From assembly GCA_964441025.1 (NCBI GenBank), contig CAYTXG010000010.1, positions 6,355 to 70,354 of the forward strand: a stretch of DNA of 64,000 nucleotides. Reading direction: 5' to 3'. Origin of the DNA: JAAZIN01 sp964441025 (GTDB taxonomy: Bacteria; Bacillota; Dethiobacteria; DTU022). The notes beneath the pieces were generated by a model. That model was not told the origin of the DNA, did not search any database, and saw only the letters and a list, made by a program, of their open reading frames with translations. The translations under genes were made by a program, and so were the position numbers. Positions 16,789 to 26,354 of this stretch are shown piece by piece; positions within the stretch are counted from its first letter, which is position 1, and each line of letters opens with the position of its first letter.

Positions 16789-19700
16789 GTGAAAAAAAAG
16801 AATAGACGATTGCTCTTGAATCTGGCGATGGTGTTGATGATGTTGGTAAATCTCTTTCCCTTAGGACTGGTCCATGCCGGTGGAACAGGGACTGACAAAA
16901 CCTCTGTGCTCACCGACATTGTGACAGCTGTCAGCCAGGGGGGAGCGGCCATTGCCCCGGGCGGCACATTGACAAGCACAGAGCCGATCACAGTAGAGAT
17001 TTCGTTTGGGGTGCCTGTTGAAGGCGACGAGCCTACCCCCGCAAATCCCGTCCGAAAAGGAGATACTGCAACTTTTCAGCTAAGCAACGCCTTCAGCCTG
17101 GCTTCGGGTTATGTGATAGATTTGAAAGCGAGTGACGGCACCCCTGTCGGGCATGTTGCCATAGAAAAAGATCCCGCAACGGAAATGGTCTATGCTCACG
17201 TAACTTTTGACGGTGCAGATGAGGTCTTTGATGGAACATTCAATACTGTGAGTTGCGGGTTTATGGCTGAATTTGAATATGACGGCAGCGGCGAAGCGGG
17301 CCATCCCGGTGATCACGAGGTGATCATCCTCGAAAAAACATATATCGTGAATGTGCCCCCCGCTGAGATCATGTACGAGGTAACCAAATCAGGGGTAGCC
17401 AACGTGGCGGAGAAATACATCGAGTGGACTGTGAGGATTATTGCTACCCAGGATGATGAGCCGGTAGATCTGGCCGGCTACATATTCTCCGACGATCTGT
17501 CAGCTGTTGGGTCTTATGTGGACGGCTCCTTTACAGTCGGTGGGACAGCCGATACCCCGACTAAGGATGACAGCAAGATCAGTTATGTTTTTCCTGACAA
17601 CTCCACCAGTCCCCAGACAATTACCTTTAAAACTGAGATATCAGACGATGCTTACTATGCTGCTTCGCAGCAAAACGTGACCAATACAGCGCAGCTTCTG
17701 GACAGCGAAGAAGAACTAATTGAAGAGGGCGGAATCACGGTAAGATTCACGCCCCAATGGATCGAGAAAACCGGCGAACTCATTGGAGAGTACATCAACG
17801 GAGTTTATAATTCGACTGACCGAACCATCACCTGGACCGTTATCGCCAACCAGATGGAGGCGGCTCTGCAAAATGTGGTGATCACCGATGTTATGCCCGT
17901 GGGGCTGGAGTTCGGTTCGGCCTACTGGGAAAAGTGGGACAGTAACGAGGAAAAATGGATCGAAAAAAAAGAGTTCACCGAATATCCCACGGGGGGAAAA
18001 TATGAGCTCGGCGATATTGATACCCGGGTCCGGCTGACCATTGTGACAGGTGTGCCCGATGAGGATTACACTGCAGGCATCACAACGTACAGCAATTCGG
18101 CAAGCATCAGCTGGGACGGGCTGCCGGGAACGGCGCCGGGGGACAGCGAAGGTATCGGGGTGGGTTATGTTCCCATTACGAAGTCGGGCAAAGTGGAGGA
18201 TACCGCCAAAGGGATCATCACCTGGACAGTGACTGTTAAGCCCAGGGGGCAGATCATCCCTGACCTGAAGGTCTATGATCTTCTTGTTTACGGCAGCAGC
18301 ACAAGCGGGTTCAGTCTTTCAGGCTCCACGGGATTCCCTGGGGGCCTTGATCCACAGATGTTAACCCCCCGCTATGACCAAAAATATATCGACGAAACGT
18401 TTATCGGTACAGATCTCACCCTGAAGATTCACCCGATTACCCAGGGCGGGGAGCGGGTGGCCGATCTGCTGGAGATCACCGGGTTTGGCAATAATGAGGC
18501 ATCTTTTACCTTCCAGAGCCGGATCACCAACCCCGGTATCTTTGCCGGAAACAAGAGCTCCACCCTGAGAAATACTGCTGTGCTCTTCAGCGGCAGCACC
18601 AGGCTGAACACGGCTTCAGGGTCGGTTACTTTTACCAGCAATACTTTGGCCAAAGAGATGCTGAAGCGCGGTCATCTGGATGATCCCTCATCGGGAGTAA
18701 ATGATTACACCACCAGCGCCGGGGAGGGCTTCGATTATAAGGATAAATCGGTGATCTTCCGTCTGAGCATCAACGCCGACGGCATCGACTTTACCGGGAT
18801 GGAAGATGCTGCAGGAAATATACTGGGCAAAGCTACAGTAACTGACACCCTGCCCGCGGATTGGGAATTCGTAAATATTGCTGACGGGTCAAAGTACCTC
18901 ATCTTTGCAGGTGAAAAATCGGGCAGTACGGTTAAAGCAACAGGTGCTCCCCTGGTTCCTGATAGTTCCGTAGGATTTAATGCAATATTCGGGGAAAGCG
19001 TATCCGGGCAGGCTACCGCCACCTTTACTTTTGAAAAGCTGGATCAGCCCTATGTGATCCTGGTCAAGGCAAAACCCAGCGACACCATCCTGGCCGAATA
19101 TTTCAGCAAAAATGCAACGTGGAACGGGAGGAATACCCTCTCTTTGAAAGCAGAAAACTGGACGCCCGGGGTCTCCGTTTACCGCGATGTGACCATTGTC
19201 AGCAAATACCTGGATAAAACCCTGGCTTTTCCCGAGGCTGGTGTGCTCAAGTGGATCCTGGAATATCATCCCTATGATCTGCCCGGGGGAGGGACAAAGC
19301 TTTTCGATGAGCTTCCCGAAGGGGTGGAGCTGCGCACCGATTCCGGCGGAACATTGCTGCTCGATGGGAATATCACCGCCCATGAGCTGATCCTGCAGAG
19401 TGACGGCAGCTATAGCGAAGGGGATGAAGTCACCCTGATCATAGGTGAAAATATAACTTACGACAACGCCAAAAGAGAGCTCACCTTTTATATCCCTGAT
19501 CAGAGCAAAGCTTATCGCTTTACCTATCTCACCGATATTACGGGAGAACCGGGAGAAATCACCAACAAAGTAGTGCTATGGGGCGAAACGGACGAACAGG
19601 GGAATACGGATAAAAACTACACGATCACGCAAAATGACGGCTGGGCCGCCATGGAGCGGAACGGCTGGATCGAGATCAAGAAAGTGGATGGAAGCACCGG

Positions 19701-21117
19701 TGAGTTTCTCGAGAAAGCAGAATTTACACTTTATACTTCCGACGGCGAGACCGTCCTTCGCAAGGGCTTTACCGGCGCCGACGGCACCCTCAAGTTCAAG
19801 GTTATACCCGACGGCGAATATATTTTGCGTGAAACGTCGCCTCCCGATGGCTACACTGCCGAAGATCGGGAGCACAGGCTCTCCGTTAAAACGTCGGAAG
19901 GGGTTGTTTTTGCTTCCATTGACGGCAGGGGCGGAGCAGATGCCAACAAGATCACCATAAAGAATTACCGGGAGGGTACTGCCGGAAACCTGACCATAAC
20001 CAAAGTGACAGCCGGCAACGGCGCAGATATGACCGGGGGATTCGACTTTACGGTGACTTTTAAAGGCACAATGGATAGCTACGACTATTTTGGCTCCGGT
20101 GGTGTCCCCGATGGTACCATTTCGAGCGGGGGTACCGTCACCCTGGCCCACGGCCAGAGCATCACCATCACCGGCCTGCCGAAAGGGACGGAGTACACCG
20201 TAAGTGAAGGGGATTACCGGTGGGAGGGCTATGTCACGGCAACAGATGGCGGTGAAACCGGGGCCATCATTGCTGATGAAACAGCGGAAGTCACCTTTAC
20301 CAACACCCGCAATGTGGGCAGTCTGACCATCAGCAAGGCCGTGGCCGGCAACGGCGCCGATAAAATGAAGGGGTTTGAATTCACAGTAACTTTTGATCCC
20401 CCTGAAGAAATGCCTGATAGCTATCCCTGCAGTGGAGCAGGTATTCCCGCAGGGGCTGTTATTACCAGCGGCGACATCATTACCCTGGCTCACGGTCAGA
20501 GCATCACCATCACGGAGATTCCCGAGGGGACAAAGTACCGCGTAACAGAGGTGGATTACTCTGATGAAGGCTATATTACCGCCGTTGCGGGCGCAAGCGG
20601 GGTGATCACTGTTGGCGATGATGATGAACCTCCTGAATACTTTGCTGAATTTACCAATACAAGAAATGTGGGGCCCCTGGTTATCAGAAAAACAGTGGCC
20701 GGAGCCCTGGGAGATAAAGAGCGGCCCTTTACCTTTATTGTTTATTTCGAGGCAAGCGGCGGGTACCGCTACTGGGGCAGCAAGACCGGGACTATCGAAA
20801 GCGGCCAGGCCGTCACCCTGAAACACGGTGAATATATCGTTATTGAAGGACTTCTCGCCGGCACCTCCTACCGGGTTACCGAGGTGGAGGCCAATCGTGA
20901 GGGCTACTGCACGACCTGTTCCGGAATAGTGGGCGAGATCACCACCTCCGGCAGGACGGCGGATTTTGTTAATACCAAAGTAGATCTCCCCCGCACCGGG
21001 GCGAATGGCCTGAACACCACCTGGGGGATGCTGCTGCTGGGCGCACTCCTCGTGCTCTTTACCGCAGGCGGGCCATATTTGCTTTTCCGCTACAGGAGAG
21101 GCCTGCGCAGTAACTGA
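16789..21117 (+). CDS. LPXTG-anchored surface protein with isopeptide-type repeat domains
   Basis: This 1442-residue secreted protein begins with a signal peptide (KKKNRR, then a hydrophobic core). Residues 50-950 are repeated beta-rich modules of the DUF11/collagen-adhesin kind, recurring as YITWTV or IITWTV strands. A Cna-B domain follows (about 958-1035, IEIKKVD...GEYILRETSPP). Next are three related C-terminal modules (about 1067-1170, 1178-1290 and 1298-1397) opening with LTITK, LTISK and LVIRK, like DUF5979. The sortase motif LPRTG is at 1400-1404, then a membrane helix and RYRRG tail. Sortase should link it to peptidoglycan as an adhesin; no sortase gene lies in this window. GTG 16789 is preferred over ATG 16774 because GAGGG is correctly spaced only for it. 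Confidence 0.88.
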   Translation: MKKKNRRLLLNLAMVLMMLVNLFPLGLVHAGGTGTDKTSVLTDIVTAVSQGGAAIAPGGTLTSTEPITVEISFGVPVEGDEPTPANPVRKGDTATFQLSNAFSLASGYVIDLKASDGTPVGHVAIEKDPATEMVYAHVTFDGADEVFDGTFNTVSCGFMAEFEYDGSGEAGHPGDHEVIILEKTYIVNVPPAEIMYEVTKSGVANVAEKYIEWTVRIIATQDDEPVDLAGYIFSDDLSAVGSYVDGSFTVGGTADTPTKDDSKISYVFPDNSTSPQTITFKTEISDDAYYAASQQNVTNTAQLLDSEEELIEEGGITVRFTPQWIEKTGELIGEYINGVYNSTDRTITWTVIANQMEAALQNVVITDVMPVGLEFGSAYWEKWDSNEEKWIEKKEFTEYPTGGKYELGDIDTRVRLTIVTGVPDEDYTAGITTYSNSASISWDGLPGTAPGDSEGIGVGYVPITKSGKVEDTAKGIITWTVTVKPRGQIIPDLKVYDLLVYGSSTSGFSLSGSTGFPGGLDPQMLTPRYDQKYIDETFIGTDLTLKIHPITQGGERVADLLEITGFGNNEASFTFQSRITNPGIFAGNKSSTLRNTAVLFSGSTRLNTASGSVTFTSNTLAKEMLKRGHLDDPSSGVNDYTTSAGEGFDYKDKSVIFRLSINADGIDFTGMEDAAGNILGKATVTDTLPADWEFVNIADGSKYLIFAGEKSGSTVKATGAPLVPDSSVGFNAIFGESVSGQATATFTFEKLDQPYVILVKAKPSDTILAEYFSKNATWNGRNTLSLKAENWTPGVSVYRDVTIVSKYLDKTLAFPEAGVLKWILEYHPYDLPGGGTKLFDELPEGVELRTDSGGTLLLDGNITAHELILQSDGSYSEGDEVTLIIGENITYDNAKRELTFYIPDQSKAYRFTYLTDITGEPGEITNKVVLWGETDEQGNTDKNYTITQNDGWAAMERNGWIEIKKVDGSTGEFLEKAEFTLYTSDGETVLRKGFTGADGTLKFKVIPDGEYILRETSPPDGYTAEDREHRLSVKTSEGVVFASIDGRGGADANKITIKNYREGTAGNLTITKVTAGNGADMTGGFDFTVTFKGTMDSYDYFGSGGVPDGTISSGGTVTLAHGQSITITGLPKGTEYTVSEGDYRWEGYVTATDGGETGAIIADETAEVTFTNTRNVGSLTISKAVAGNGADKMKGFEFTVTFDPPEEMPDSYPCSGAGIPAGAVITSGDIITLAHGQSITITEIPEGTKYRVTEVDYSDEGYITAVAGASGVITVGDDDEPPEYFAEFTNTRNVGPLVIRKTVAGALGDKERPFTFIVYFEASGGYRYWGSKTGTIESGQAVTLKHGEYIVIEGLLAGTSYRVTEVEANREGYCTTCSGIVGEITTSGRTADFVNTKVDLPRTGANGLNTTWGMLLLGALLVLFTAGGPYLLFRYRRGLRSN

Positions 21118-21144
21118 TTTAAATTGATTTTATGAATAACTAAA

Positions 21145-21172
21145 GCGGGGCTGCCCTTAAAGGCGGCCCCGC
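21145..21172 (+). terminator. Rho-independent terminator-like hairpin
   Basis: GCGGGGCTGCC and GGCGGCCCCGC pair around CTTAAA. It lies 28 bases after the surface-protein stop codon. The following T-tract is weak. Confidence 0.6.
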
Positions 21173-21202
21173 CGTCATTTACAGCAGTTTTAGCTCACAG
21201 CG

Positions 21203-21232
21203 GTGAGTCAAAGTCACCGTCCCCTTGACTCA
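21203..21232. repeat. Palindromic REP-like repeat, type A, copy 6
   Basis: GTGAGTCAA, AGTCACCGTCCCC and TTGACTCA. It lies just beyond the terminator hairpin of the surface-protein gene, again at a gene 3' end. Confidence 0.85.
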
Positions 21233-21342
21233 AAATTGTATGTGCACATTAGCTTGCACTTGTAAGAGGTTTCGATATCAGTTATAGTTTAATAATAGTC
21301 ATCTATATTACTATTTTAAATTTATATTTTGGAGGTGTTTTT

Positions 21343-23049
21343 ATGAAAGATATACCGCTATACGAGGTCAGGAAAATTCGGGATCTGCGGGACATGCTCG
21401 GGCAAAGCGCGGAGCTGTATGGTGACCGCACCGCCTTTATGGTCAAGAAGGAGCGCGGCGGTTCCTACATCGATGTGACCATGCGGCAGTTTTCCGATGA
21501 TGTCGATGCCTTTGGCACGGCGCTGCTCCATAACACGCCTGCCGGAAGCCGCGTGGCCATCCTTGCCGAGACGCGTTACGAATGGTATGTATCCTACCTC
21601 AGTGTAACAAACGGCACCGGCATTGTGGTGCCGCTGGATAAGGAGCTGCCGGGCCAGGAGATCGCCGGCATGCTGAACCGGGCTGAAGTGGACGTCCTGA
21701 TCTATTCCGCATCAAAACAGGGCCTTCTCGATGAAATCGCGGACAGCATCCCGGGAGTGAAGAAATATATCTGCATGGATCGCCCCGGCAGCGGTAAGGG
21801 GGTCCTTTTCTTCGGCGATCTGCTGGAAGAGGGGCGCAGGCTCCTGGCAGAGGGCGATCGCGTTTTCCTCGATGCGCCCGTTGATCCGGAGGCCATGACC
21901 ATCCTGCTCTTTACCAGCGGCACCACGGACAAGGCCAAGGCGGTGATGCTCTCTCAGAAAAATATCTGCGCCAATCTCGAGGGGATGTGCTCCATGCTCT
22001 ACATCGGCCCGGGGGACAGGTTTCTCTCGGTGCTGCCGCTGCACCACACCTACGAGTGCACCTGCGGCTTCCTCTGCCAGGTTTACCGCGGCTGCACTGT
22101 TGCCGTCTGCGAGGGTCTGCTTCAGATCACGCAGAATATAAAGGAGAGCAAGCCCACCATGATCCTGGTGGTGCCGCTCATGTTGGAGCTGTTCCACCGC
22201 GCCATCATGAAGAAGGCGAAAGCCACCCCGAAGATGGCCCGCAAGTTTGAGTTCGGGCGGAAGCTGACCAGGCTCCTGCGGCGCTTCGGGATTGATCTGC
22301 GGCGCAAAATATTTGCCCCGGTGCATGAGAATTTCGGCGGCAACCTGCGCATGCTCGTCTCCGGGGGCGCCTCTGTAGATCCGCAAATACTGAAAGACAT
22401 GCAGGATCTGGGCATAGCCTGCCTCCAGGGTTACGGGTTGACGGAATGTGCACCTATCCTGGCCCTGAACCGGGATGTGGACTTTAACGATCGCGCCGCC
22501 GGTCTGCCGCTGCCGGGTGTCGAGATAAGGATCATCGAAAAGGACGAAGAGGGCATCGGGGAAATCATCGGCCGCGGACCCAATATCATGCTCGGTTACT
22601 ACAAGAACCCTGAAGCCACGGCCGAAGCTATCGATGAGGAGGGCTTCTACCATACAGGAGATCTGGGATACATTGACAAAAACGGGTTCTGTATTGTCAC
22701 GGGACGGAAGAAAAATGTGATCGTATCGAAGAATGGAAAGAATATTTTTCCGGAAGAGATTGAATCGCTGCTGTCGCTTTCTCCCTATGTTGCCGAATCC
22801 CTGGTTTCCGGCGATAATAACGAGCATGACGATGTCATCATCACTGCGGAGATCTTTCCCGATATGGAAGCTGTGGTGGAACGGCTGGGACCAGATCCGG
22901 ACAAGAACGGCATCCAGGCGCTGCTGGAGGAAGAAGTTAAAAAGGTCAATGAGCAGCTGGTTTCATACAAGCGCATCCGCAGGGTGCTCCACCGCGACAG
23001 CGAGTTCGAGAAGACAACATCCAGGAAGATCCGCCGGCAGTACAAATAG
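21343..23049 (+). CDS. AMP-dependent acyl-CoA synthetase / ligase
   Basis: This 568-residue enzyme belongs to the ANL adenylating family: P-loop-like LLFTSGTTDKAKAVML, QGYGLTECAPI, YHTGDLGYID and GRKKNVIVSKNGKNIFPEE. These residues bind ATP and the acyl-AMP intermediate, which is then passed to CoA. The sequence is most like long-chain fatty acyl-CoA synthetases, though substrate choice is not proven. The catalytic lysine near the C terminus is plausibly in EKTTSRKIRR. GGAGG precedes the ATG. It is monocistronic, followed by a strong hairpin at 23172-23196. Confidence 0.88.
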   Translation: MKDIPLYEVRKIRDLRDMLGQSAELYGDRTAFMVKKERGGSYIDVTMRQFSDDVDAFGTALLHNTPAGSRVAILAETRYEWYVSYLSVTNGTGIVVPLDKELPGQEIAGMLNRAEVDVLIYSASKQGLLDEIADSIPGVKKYICMDRPGSGKGVLFFGDLLEEGRRLLAEGDRVFLDAPVDPEAMTILLFTSGTTDKAKAVMLSQKNICANLEGMCSMLYIGPGDRFLSVLPLHHTYECTCGFLCQVYRGCTVAVCEGLLQITQNIKESKPTMILVVPLMLELFHRAIMKKAKATPKMARKFEFGRKLTRLLRRFGIDLRRKIFAPVHENFGGNLRMLVSGGASVDPQILKDMQDLGIACLQGYGLTECAPILALNRDVDFNDRAAGLPLPGVEIRIIEKDEEGIGEIIGRGPNIMLGYYKNPEATAEAIDEEGFYHTGDLGYIDKNGFCIVTGRKKNVIVSKNGKNIFPEEIESLLSLSPYVAESLVSGDNNEHDDVIITAEIFPDMEAVVERLGPDPDKNGIQALLEEEVKKVNEQLVSYKRIRRVLHRDSEFEKTTSRKIRRQYK

Positions 23050-23171
23050 CAAATAGCTGTCGCATATATATCTTCATGCTGCGAATGTAATGCATGGTCG
23101 CATGTCCGGCAACCCGCAGGGGCGGGTTCAACGGGCGGGCCCGATCCCCGCCCGCGGGTTACCCGAAACAA

Positions 23172-23196
23172 GGGGGCAACCACAAGTGTTGCCCCC
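23172..23196 (+). terminator. Strong hairpin after the acyl-CoA synthetase gene
   Basis: GGGGGCAAC and GTTGCCCCC pair perfectly around CACAAGT. It lies 120 bases after the stop codon without a clear T-tract; a second GC-rich palindromic stretch precedes it at 23110-23165. Confidence 0.5.
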
Positions 23197-23290
23197 ATAA
23201 ATGTTGAATGCAGCGGTGCAGGTCCGGTATTTCCAGGCAGAGCAAGTTTGCACCGGCATGCCCCGCCCTTACAGAAGGGTCTGCCCTGCC

Positions 23291-23761
23291 CTAGACGCTT
23301 TTATGAAACATCCCTTCGCCTGCTACAGCCATTTTAGCAGCAAGGTCGCCCAGCACGGGCAGCTTGTATTCTTTGTATTGAAAACCGTTAACGACAGCGA
23401 TTATAGCCAGCACAAGAATGGCCAGAGAGAGAATTGTCCCGATAAAACCGACGGCGCCGATGATGCCCAGGGCGGCGCCCGGGGAAGAGTATAACAGAGC
23501 GGGGGTGACCACCATAATAACCAGCTGGATCAATAAGCGCAGAATAAGACCGAGAATATTTAATGCGAAGCTCTGCATGGCATGAAAGCGGACAAACCCG
23601 CTCTCTTTTTCAAGGATAAATATTAACAGCGGCACCAGAAAAGCGACATAACCGGCATAGGGGATCCAACTGATAACTACGCCTCCAAGGTAGGCAATGA
23701 GGACGGCGATATTCGCCTCCATGCCCAGGGAAGATTGATGGGGCTCAACGGTAACGGTCAA
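23291..23761 (-). CDS. DUF4870-type small membrane protein
   Basis: This 156-residue protein has about four hydrophobic helices and the DUF4870/Tic20-like pattern IAYLGGVVISWIPYAGYVAF...KESGFVRFHAMQSF. Its function is unknown in the family. TTG at 23761 is taken as the start because GGAGGG lies six bases upstream, whereas the internal ATG (MEANIAVL) has no SD. It lies just downstream of alanine dehydrogenase on the same strand with a 211-base gap. Confidence 0.75.
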   Translation of the reverse strand: MTVTVEPHQSSLGMEANIAVLIAYLGGVVISWIPYAGYVAFLVPLLIFILEKESGFVRFHAMQSFALNILGLILRLLIQLVIMVVTPALLYSSPGAALGIIGAVGFIGTILSLAILVLAIIAVVNGFQYKEYKLPVLGDLAAKMAVAGEGMFHKSV

Positions 23762-23972
23762 GCTAATCCCTCCAGGTAGTGAATTTGTTAATTGTATTAT
23801 TCTCTGATCAGGTGCAGGTTCCTGCCGAAAAGCGATTATATCCGGTGAAGAGCCTGTCACCCTTTCCTGCCGTTGCGCAGGGGAAGGCGGTTCGATGCAA
23901 AAACCCTGCAGAAAAAAGATTGGCTTAATCCGTTGACTGCTTCTCTTTATGAGCCGATGCGCCGGCTGCCTG

Positions 23973-25076
23973 CTATCCCAGGCTTTCATATTCCAGGGAG
24001 AGCGCCTCCGCCACCGCCCTGTTGACAACCCGGCCGCCAATGATATTCACGGCCCCACGGAGCGGCGCTTTTTCCGCGACAACCCGTTCCAGGCCTTTCC
24101 GGGCCAGCTCGAGGGCAAAGGGCAGGGTGGCATTGTTCAGTGCATAGGTGGAGGTCCGGGGTACAGCGCCCGGGATATTGGGGACGGCATAGTGGAGCAC
24201 CCCGCAGCGTTCAAAGGTGGGCCGGCTGTGGCTGCTCGTATGGTCCGCCGTTTCAATGCAGCCCCCCTGGTCAATGGCCACATCCACGATTACCGTTCCC
24301 GGACGCATCGTCTCCACCATCCCCCTGGTGCAGAGCACAGGTGTCCGTCCGCCCGGGATGAGGACGGCGCCTATGAGCAGGTCGGCCCCGGCCACAGCCT
24401 GGGAAATATTCTGCGGATTGGAGTAAAGGGTCAGCAGCCTGCCTCCGTTTGCCCCGTCCAGGTAGCGCAGCCTTTCAACGCTGTTATCGATCACAGTCAC
24501 CTTGGCCCCCATGCCCATGGCCACCCTGGCGGCATTCGTGCCCACGATACCGCCGCCCAGGATCACCACATCGGCCGGGGTCACCCCGGGCACCCCGCCC
24601 AGGAGTATACCGATCCCGCCGTTTGATTTCTCCAGGAAATGAGCGCCAATCTGCGTGGCCATGCGCCCCGCTATCTCACTCATAGGCGCCAGCATGGGGA
24701 TGGTCCCATCAACAACAACAGTTTCATAGGCCAGCGCCGCCACTTTTTTCTCCATGAGCACGCGGGCCACCTCCGGCTCGTTTGCCAGGTGCAGGTAGGC
24801 AAAGAGGATCTGCCCTTCCCGCAGCAGTCCGTACTCCTCCGGCTGGGGCTCTTTAACCTTGTAGATCATCTCTGCCCGCTCGTACAGCTCTTCAGGCCCG
24901 GAGACGATCTCGGCGCCCAAACGGCGGAATTCACCGTCATCAATGCCGCTGCCCCTTCCCGCCCCCTCTTCGATGAGCACCCGGTGCCCCCTGTTCACAA
25001 ATGCCGTTACCGCACCGGGCGTAATGGCCACGCGATTCTCGTCAATCTTGATCTCCCTCGGTACACCTGTAATCAC
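23973..25076 (-). CDS. ald: Alanine dehydrogenase
   Basis: This enzyme of about 367 residues interconverts L-alanine and pyruvate plus ammonia with NAD. It begins ITGVPREIKIDENRVAITP, the conserved start, followed by Lys in VKEPQ, His in YLHLA and the Rossmann motif VILGGGIVGTNAARVA, then VAIDQGGC. GTG 25076 is preferred to the upstream GTG 25088 because AAAGGTGATC matches an extended SD and homologues begin here. In anaerobes it often serves alanine use or NADH balance. It is read leftward, away from a lipoprotein gene on the same strand. Confidence 0.92.
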   Translation of the reverse strand: MITGVPREIKIDENRVAITPGAVTAFVNRGHRVLIEEGAGRGSGIDDGEFRRLGAEIVSGPEELYERAEMIYKVKEPQPEEYGLLREGQILFAYLHLANEPEVARVLMEKKVAALAYETVVVDGTIPMLAPMSEIAGRMATQIGAHFLEKSNGGIGILLGGVPGVTPADVVILGGGIVGTNAARVAMGMGAKVTVIDNSVERLRYLDGANGGRLLTLYSNPQNISQAVAGADLLIGAVLIPGGRTPVLCTRGMVETMRPGTVIVDVAIDQGGCIETADHTSSHSRPTFERCGVLHYAVPNIPGAVPRTSTYALNNATLPFALELARKGLERVVAEKAPLRGAVNIIGGRVVNRAVAEALSLEYESLG

Positions 25077-25196
25077 TTTTCCGATCACCTTTCCAGCAGA
25101 TTTCTAATATTTTATCATAAGAGTCGCTGTTCCAGGACGTTATTTTTATCCATATGAGGCGGGGCCCCGCCGTTTGACAGTTTTTTGACTATTTTA

Positions 25197-25225
25197 AAGG
25201 GCCGCCCGCCGGGGGCAGCCCTTTT
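25197..25225 (-). terminator. Terminator for the DUF3887 lipoprotein gene
   Basis: On the minus strand, AGGGCTGCCCCC pairs with GGGCGGCCCT, followed by TTAAAATAG. T-runs lie on both sides, so it could work in both directions, but only the minus-strand gene ends nearby. Confidence 0.6.
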
Positions 25226-25260
25226 TGAAAACAGCAGGATAGTTATTGACGAAGGACGGG

Positions 25261-25659
25261 CTAGCCCGCCGGATCAAACCACAAGCCCGCCACCCGCCGG
25301 TCCTCATCAAAGACAACACGAATGATGAGGGAGTCTTTCTCGAACTCCGAGGTTACAAAGACGACATCGTAACCGTCGACGACCTCCTCTCTGATGGAGG
25401 TTTCGCCCACGTACGAGCCGACCTGGGCCTGCAGATCACGCCACACCTTTTCCAGCTTCCCGGCCTTCATGGCCCGTCCCATCTTGGTGTTGAAATAGCC
25501 GGTGCATCCCTCGTAATCACCTCCGGCCAGGCTGCTGATAAATGACCGGGCCAGTTCGGCGGGCTCCCCTTCCAGCGGGGGCAGCTCCGCGGTGCTGCAG
25601 GAGACGGCGGCAAGGCAGAGCCCAAGGGCAAGGAGCAGCACAGTGACATATTTGCCCAT
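25261..25659 (-). CDS. DUF3887-like lipoprotein
   Basis: This 132-residue protein has a signal peptide with lipobox AVSC (Cys about 21), then a compact NTF2-like domain: FISSLAGGDYEGCTGYF near the start and EKDSLIIRVVFDEDRRVAGLWF at the end, as in DUF3887. These domains often sit in front of secreted hydrolases and may bind small ligands; no catalytic residues are known. AGGGGG precedes the ATG. It lies 28 bases downstream of a membrane-protein gene and probably belongs to that operon. Confidence 0.78.
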   Translation of the reverse strand: MGKYVTVLLLALGLCLAAVSCSTAELPPLEGEPAELARSFISSLAGGDYEGCTGYFNTKMGRAMKAGKLEKVWRDLQAQVGSYVGETSIREEVVDGYDVVFVTSEFEKDSLIIRVVFDEDRRVAGLWFDPAG

Positions 25660-25687
25660 TCATTTCCCCCCTTTCTTTTTCCAAAGT

Positions 25688-26344
25688 TTACAGATAGCCT
25701 TTTTTGTACATCACCCTGGCCGCGCCGAGGGCGATAAGCGCGCCCACCGGCACCAGGATGCTGACGGAGCCGGTTAGCGAGGGCACCAGGATAAAGAGAA
25801 CGAGCATGAACAGAATCGGCGCCACCGCGATCTTCCAGTTTTTCGAGATAAAGACCACGCCCAGCGCGCCGAAGAGAGCGGGGAGAATATTGGCAAAGGC
25901 CGGGGCCAGCTGCTCCGACTCCAGGATGGGCTGCAACTGGGCCAGCAGAAGCACTCCCAGGAAAATGATGGCAGTGGTGACGAAGGAGGATACGGCGATG
26001 GCTATGGTGGAGATGAGTTCCCCCTCCTCGCTGCCGGCCTTGACGCCGGCGATCTCCATGGCGTTAAGGGCGCAGGGGACTTTGAGGTTGCTCAAGTTTC
26101 CGGTAACAAAGCCCAGGTAGGAGCCCCCTGAACCGAGCATGGGCGAAAATGTAAAAGCCTCGATGATACCGACGGTCCAGTAGATCGGCACCACACCGGC
26201 CAGCCCTTGAAGCAGCAGGAGACCCTTGGGCCAGGCGCCGTAGTAAATGCTTGCCGCTGCCGGGAAAAGCATAAACATGACCAGGGCCAGCGAGCACCAG
26301 ATCCGGCCCCAGGTATGGATATCCTCGCTGTAAGATCTTTTCAT
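25688..26344 (-). CDS. Polytopic membrane protein paired with DUF5058 protein
   Basis: This 218-residue protein has about six hydrophobic segments and a loop with GGSYLGFVTGNLSNLKVPCALNAMEIAG. It starts ten bases after the DUF5058 gene with GGAGGA upstream, so the two are co-translated and probably form one membrane complex. No domain name was recognised. The conserved-looking GNLSNLKVP loop between helices suggests a transport role; this is inference. Confidence 0.72.
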   Translation of the reverse strand: MKRSYSEDIHTWGRIWCSLALVMFMLFPAAASIYYGAWPKGLLLLQGLAGVVPIYWTVGIIEAFTFSPMLGSGGSYLGFVTGNLSNLKVPCALNAMEIAGVKAGSEEGELISTIAIAVSSFVTTAIIFLGVLLLAQLQPILESEQLAPAFANILPALFGALGVVFISKNWKIAVAPILFMLVLFILVPSLTGSVSILVPVGALIALGAARVMYKKGYL

Positions 26345-26354
26345 TTTTCTCCTC

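Noticed and set aside
19576..20826. A 416-codon open frame opposite the surface-protein gene
   Set aside because: Translation has low-complexity composition without motifs, and the sense strand encodes recognisable repeat domains.
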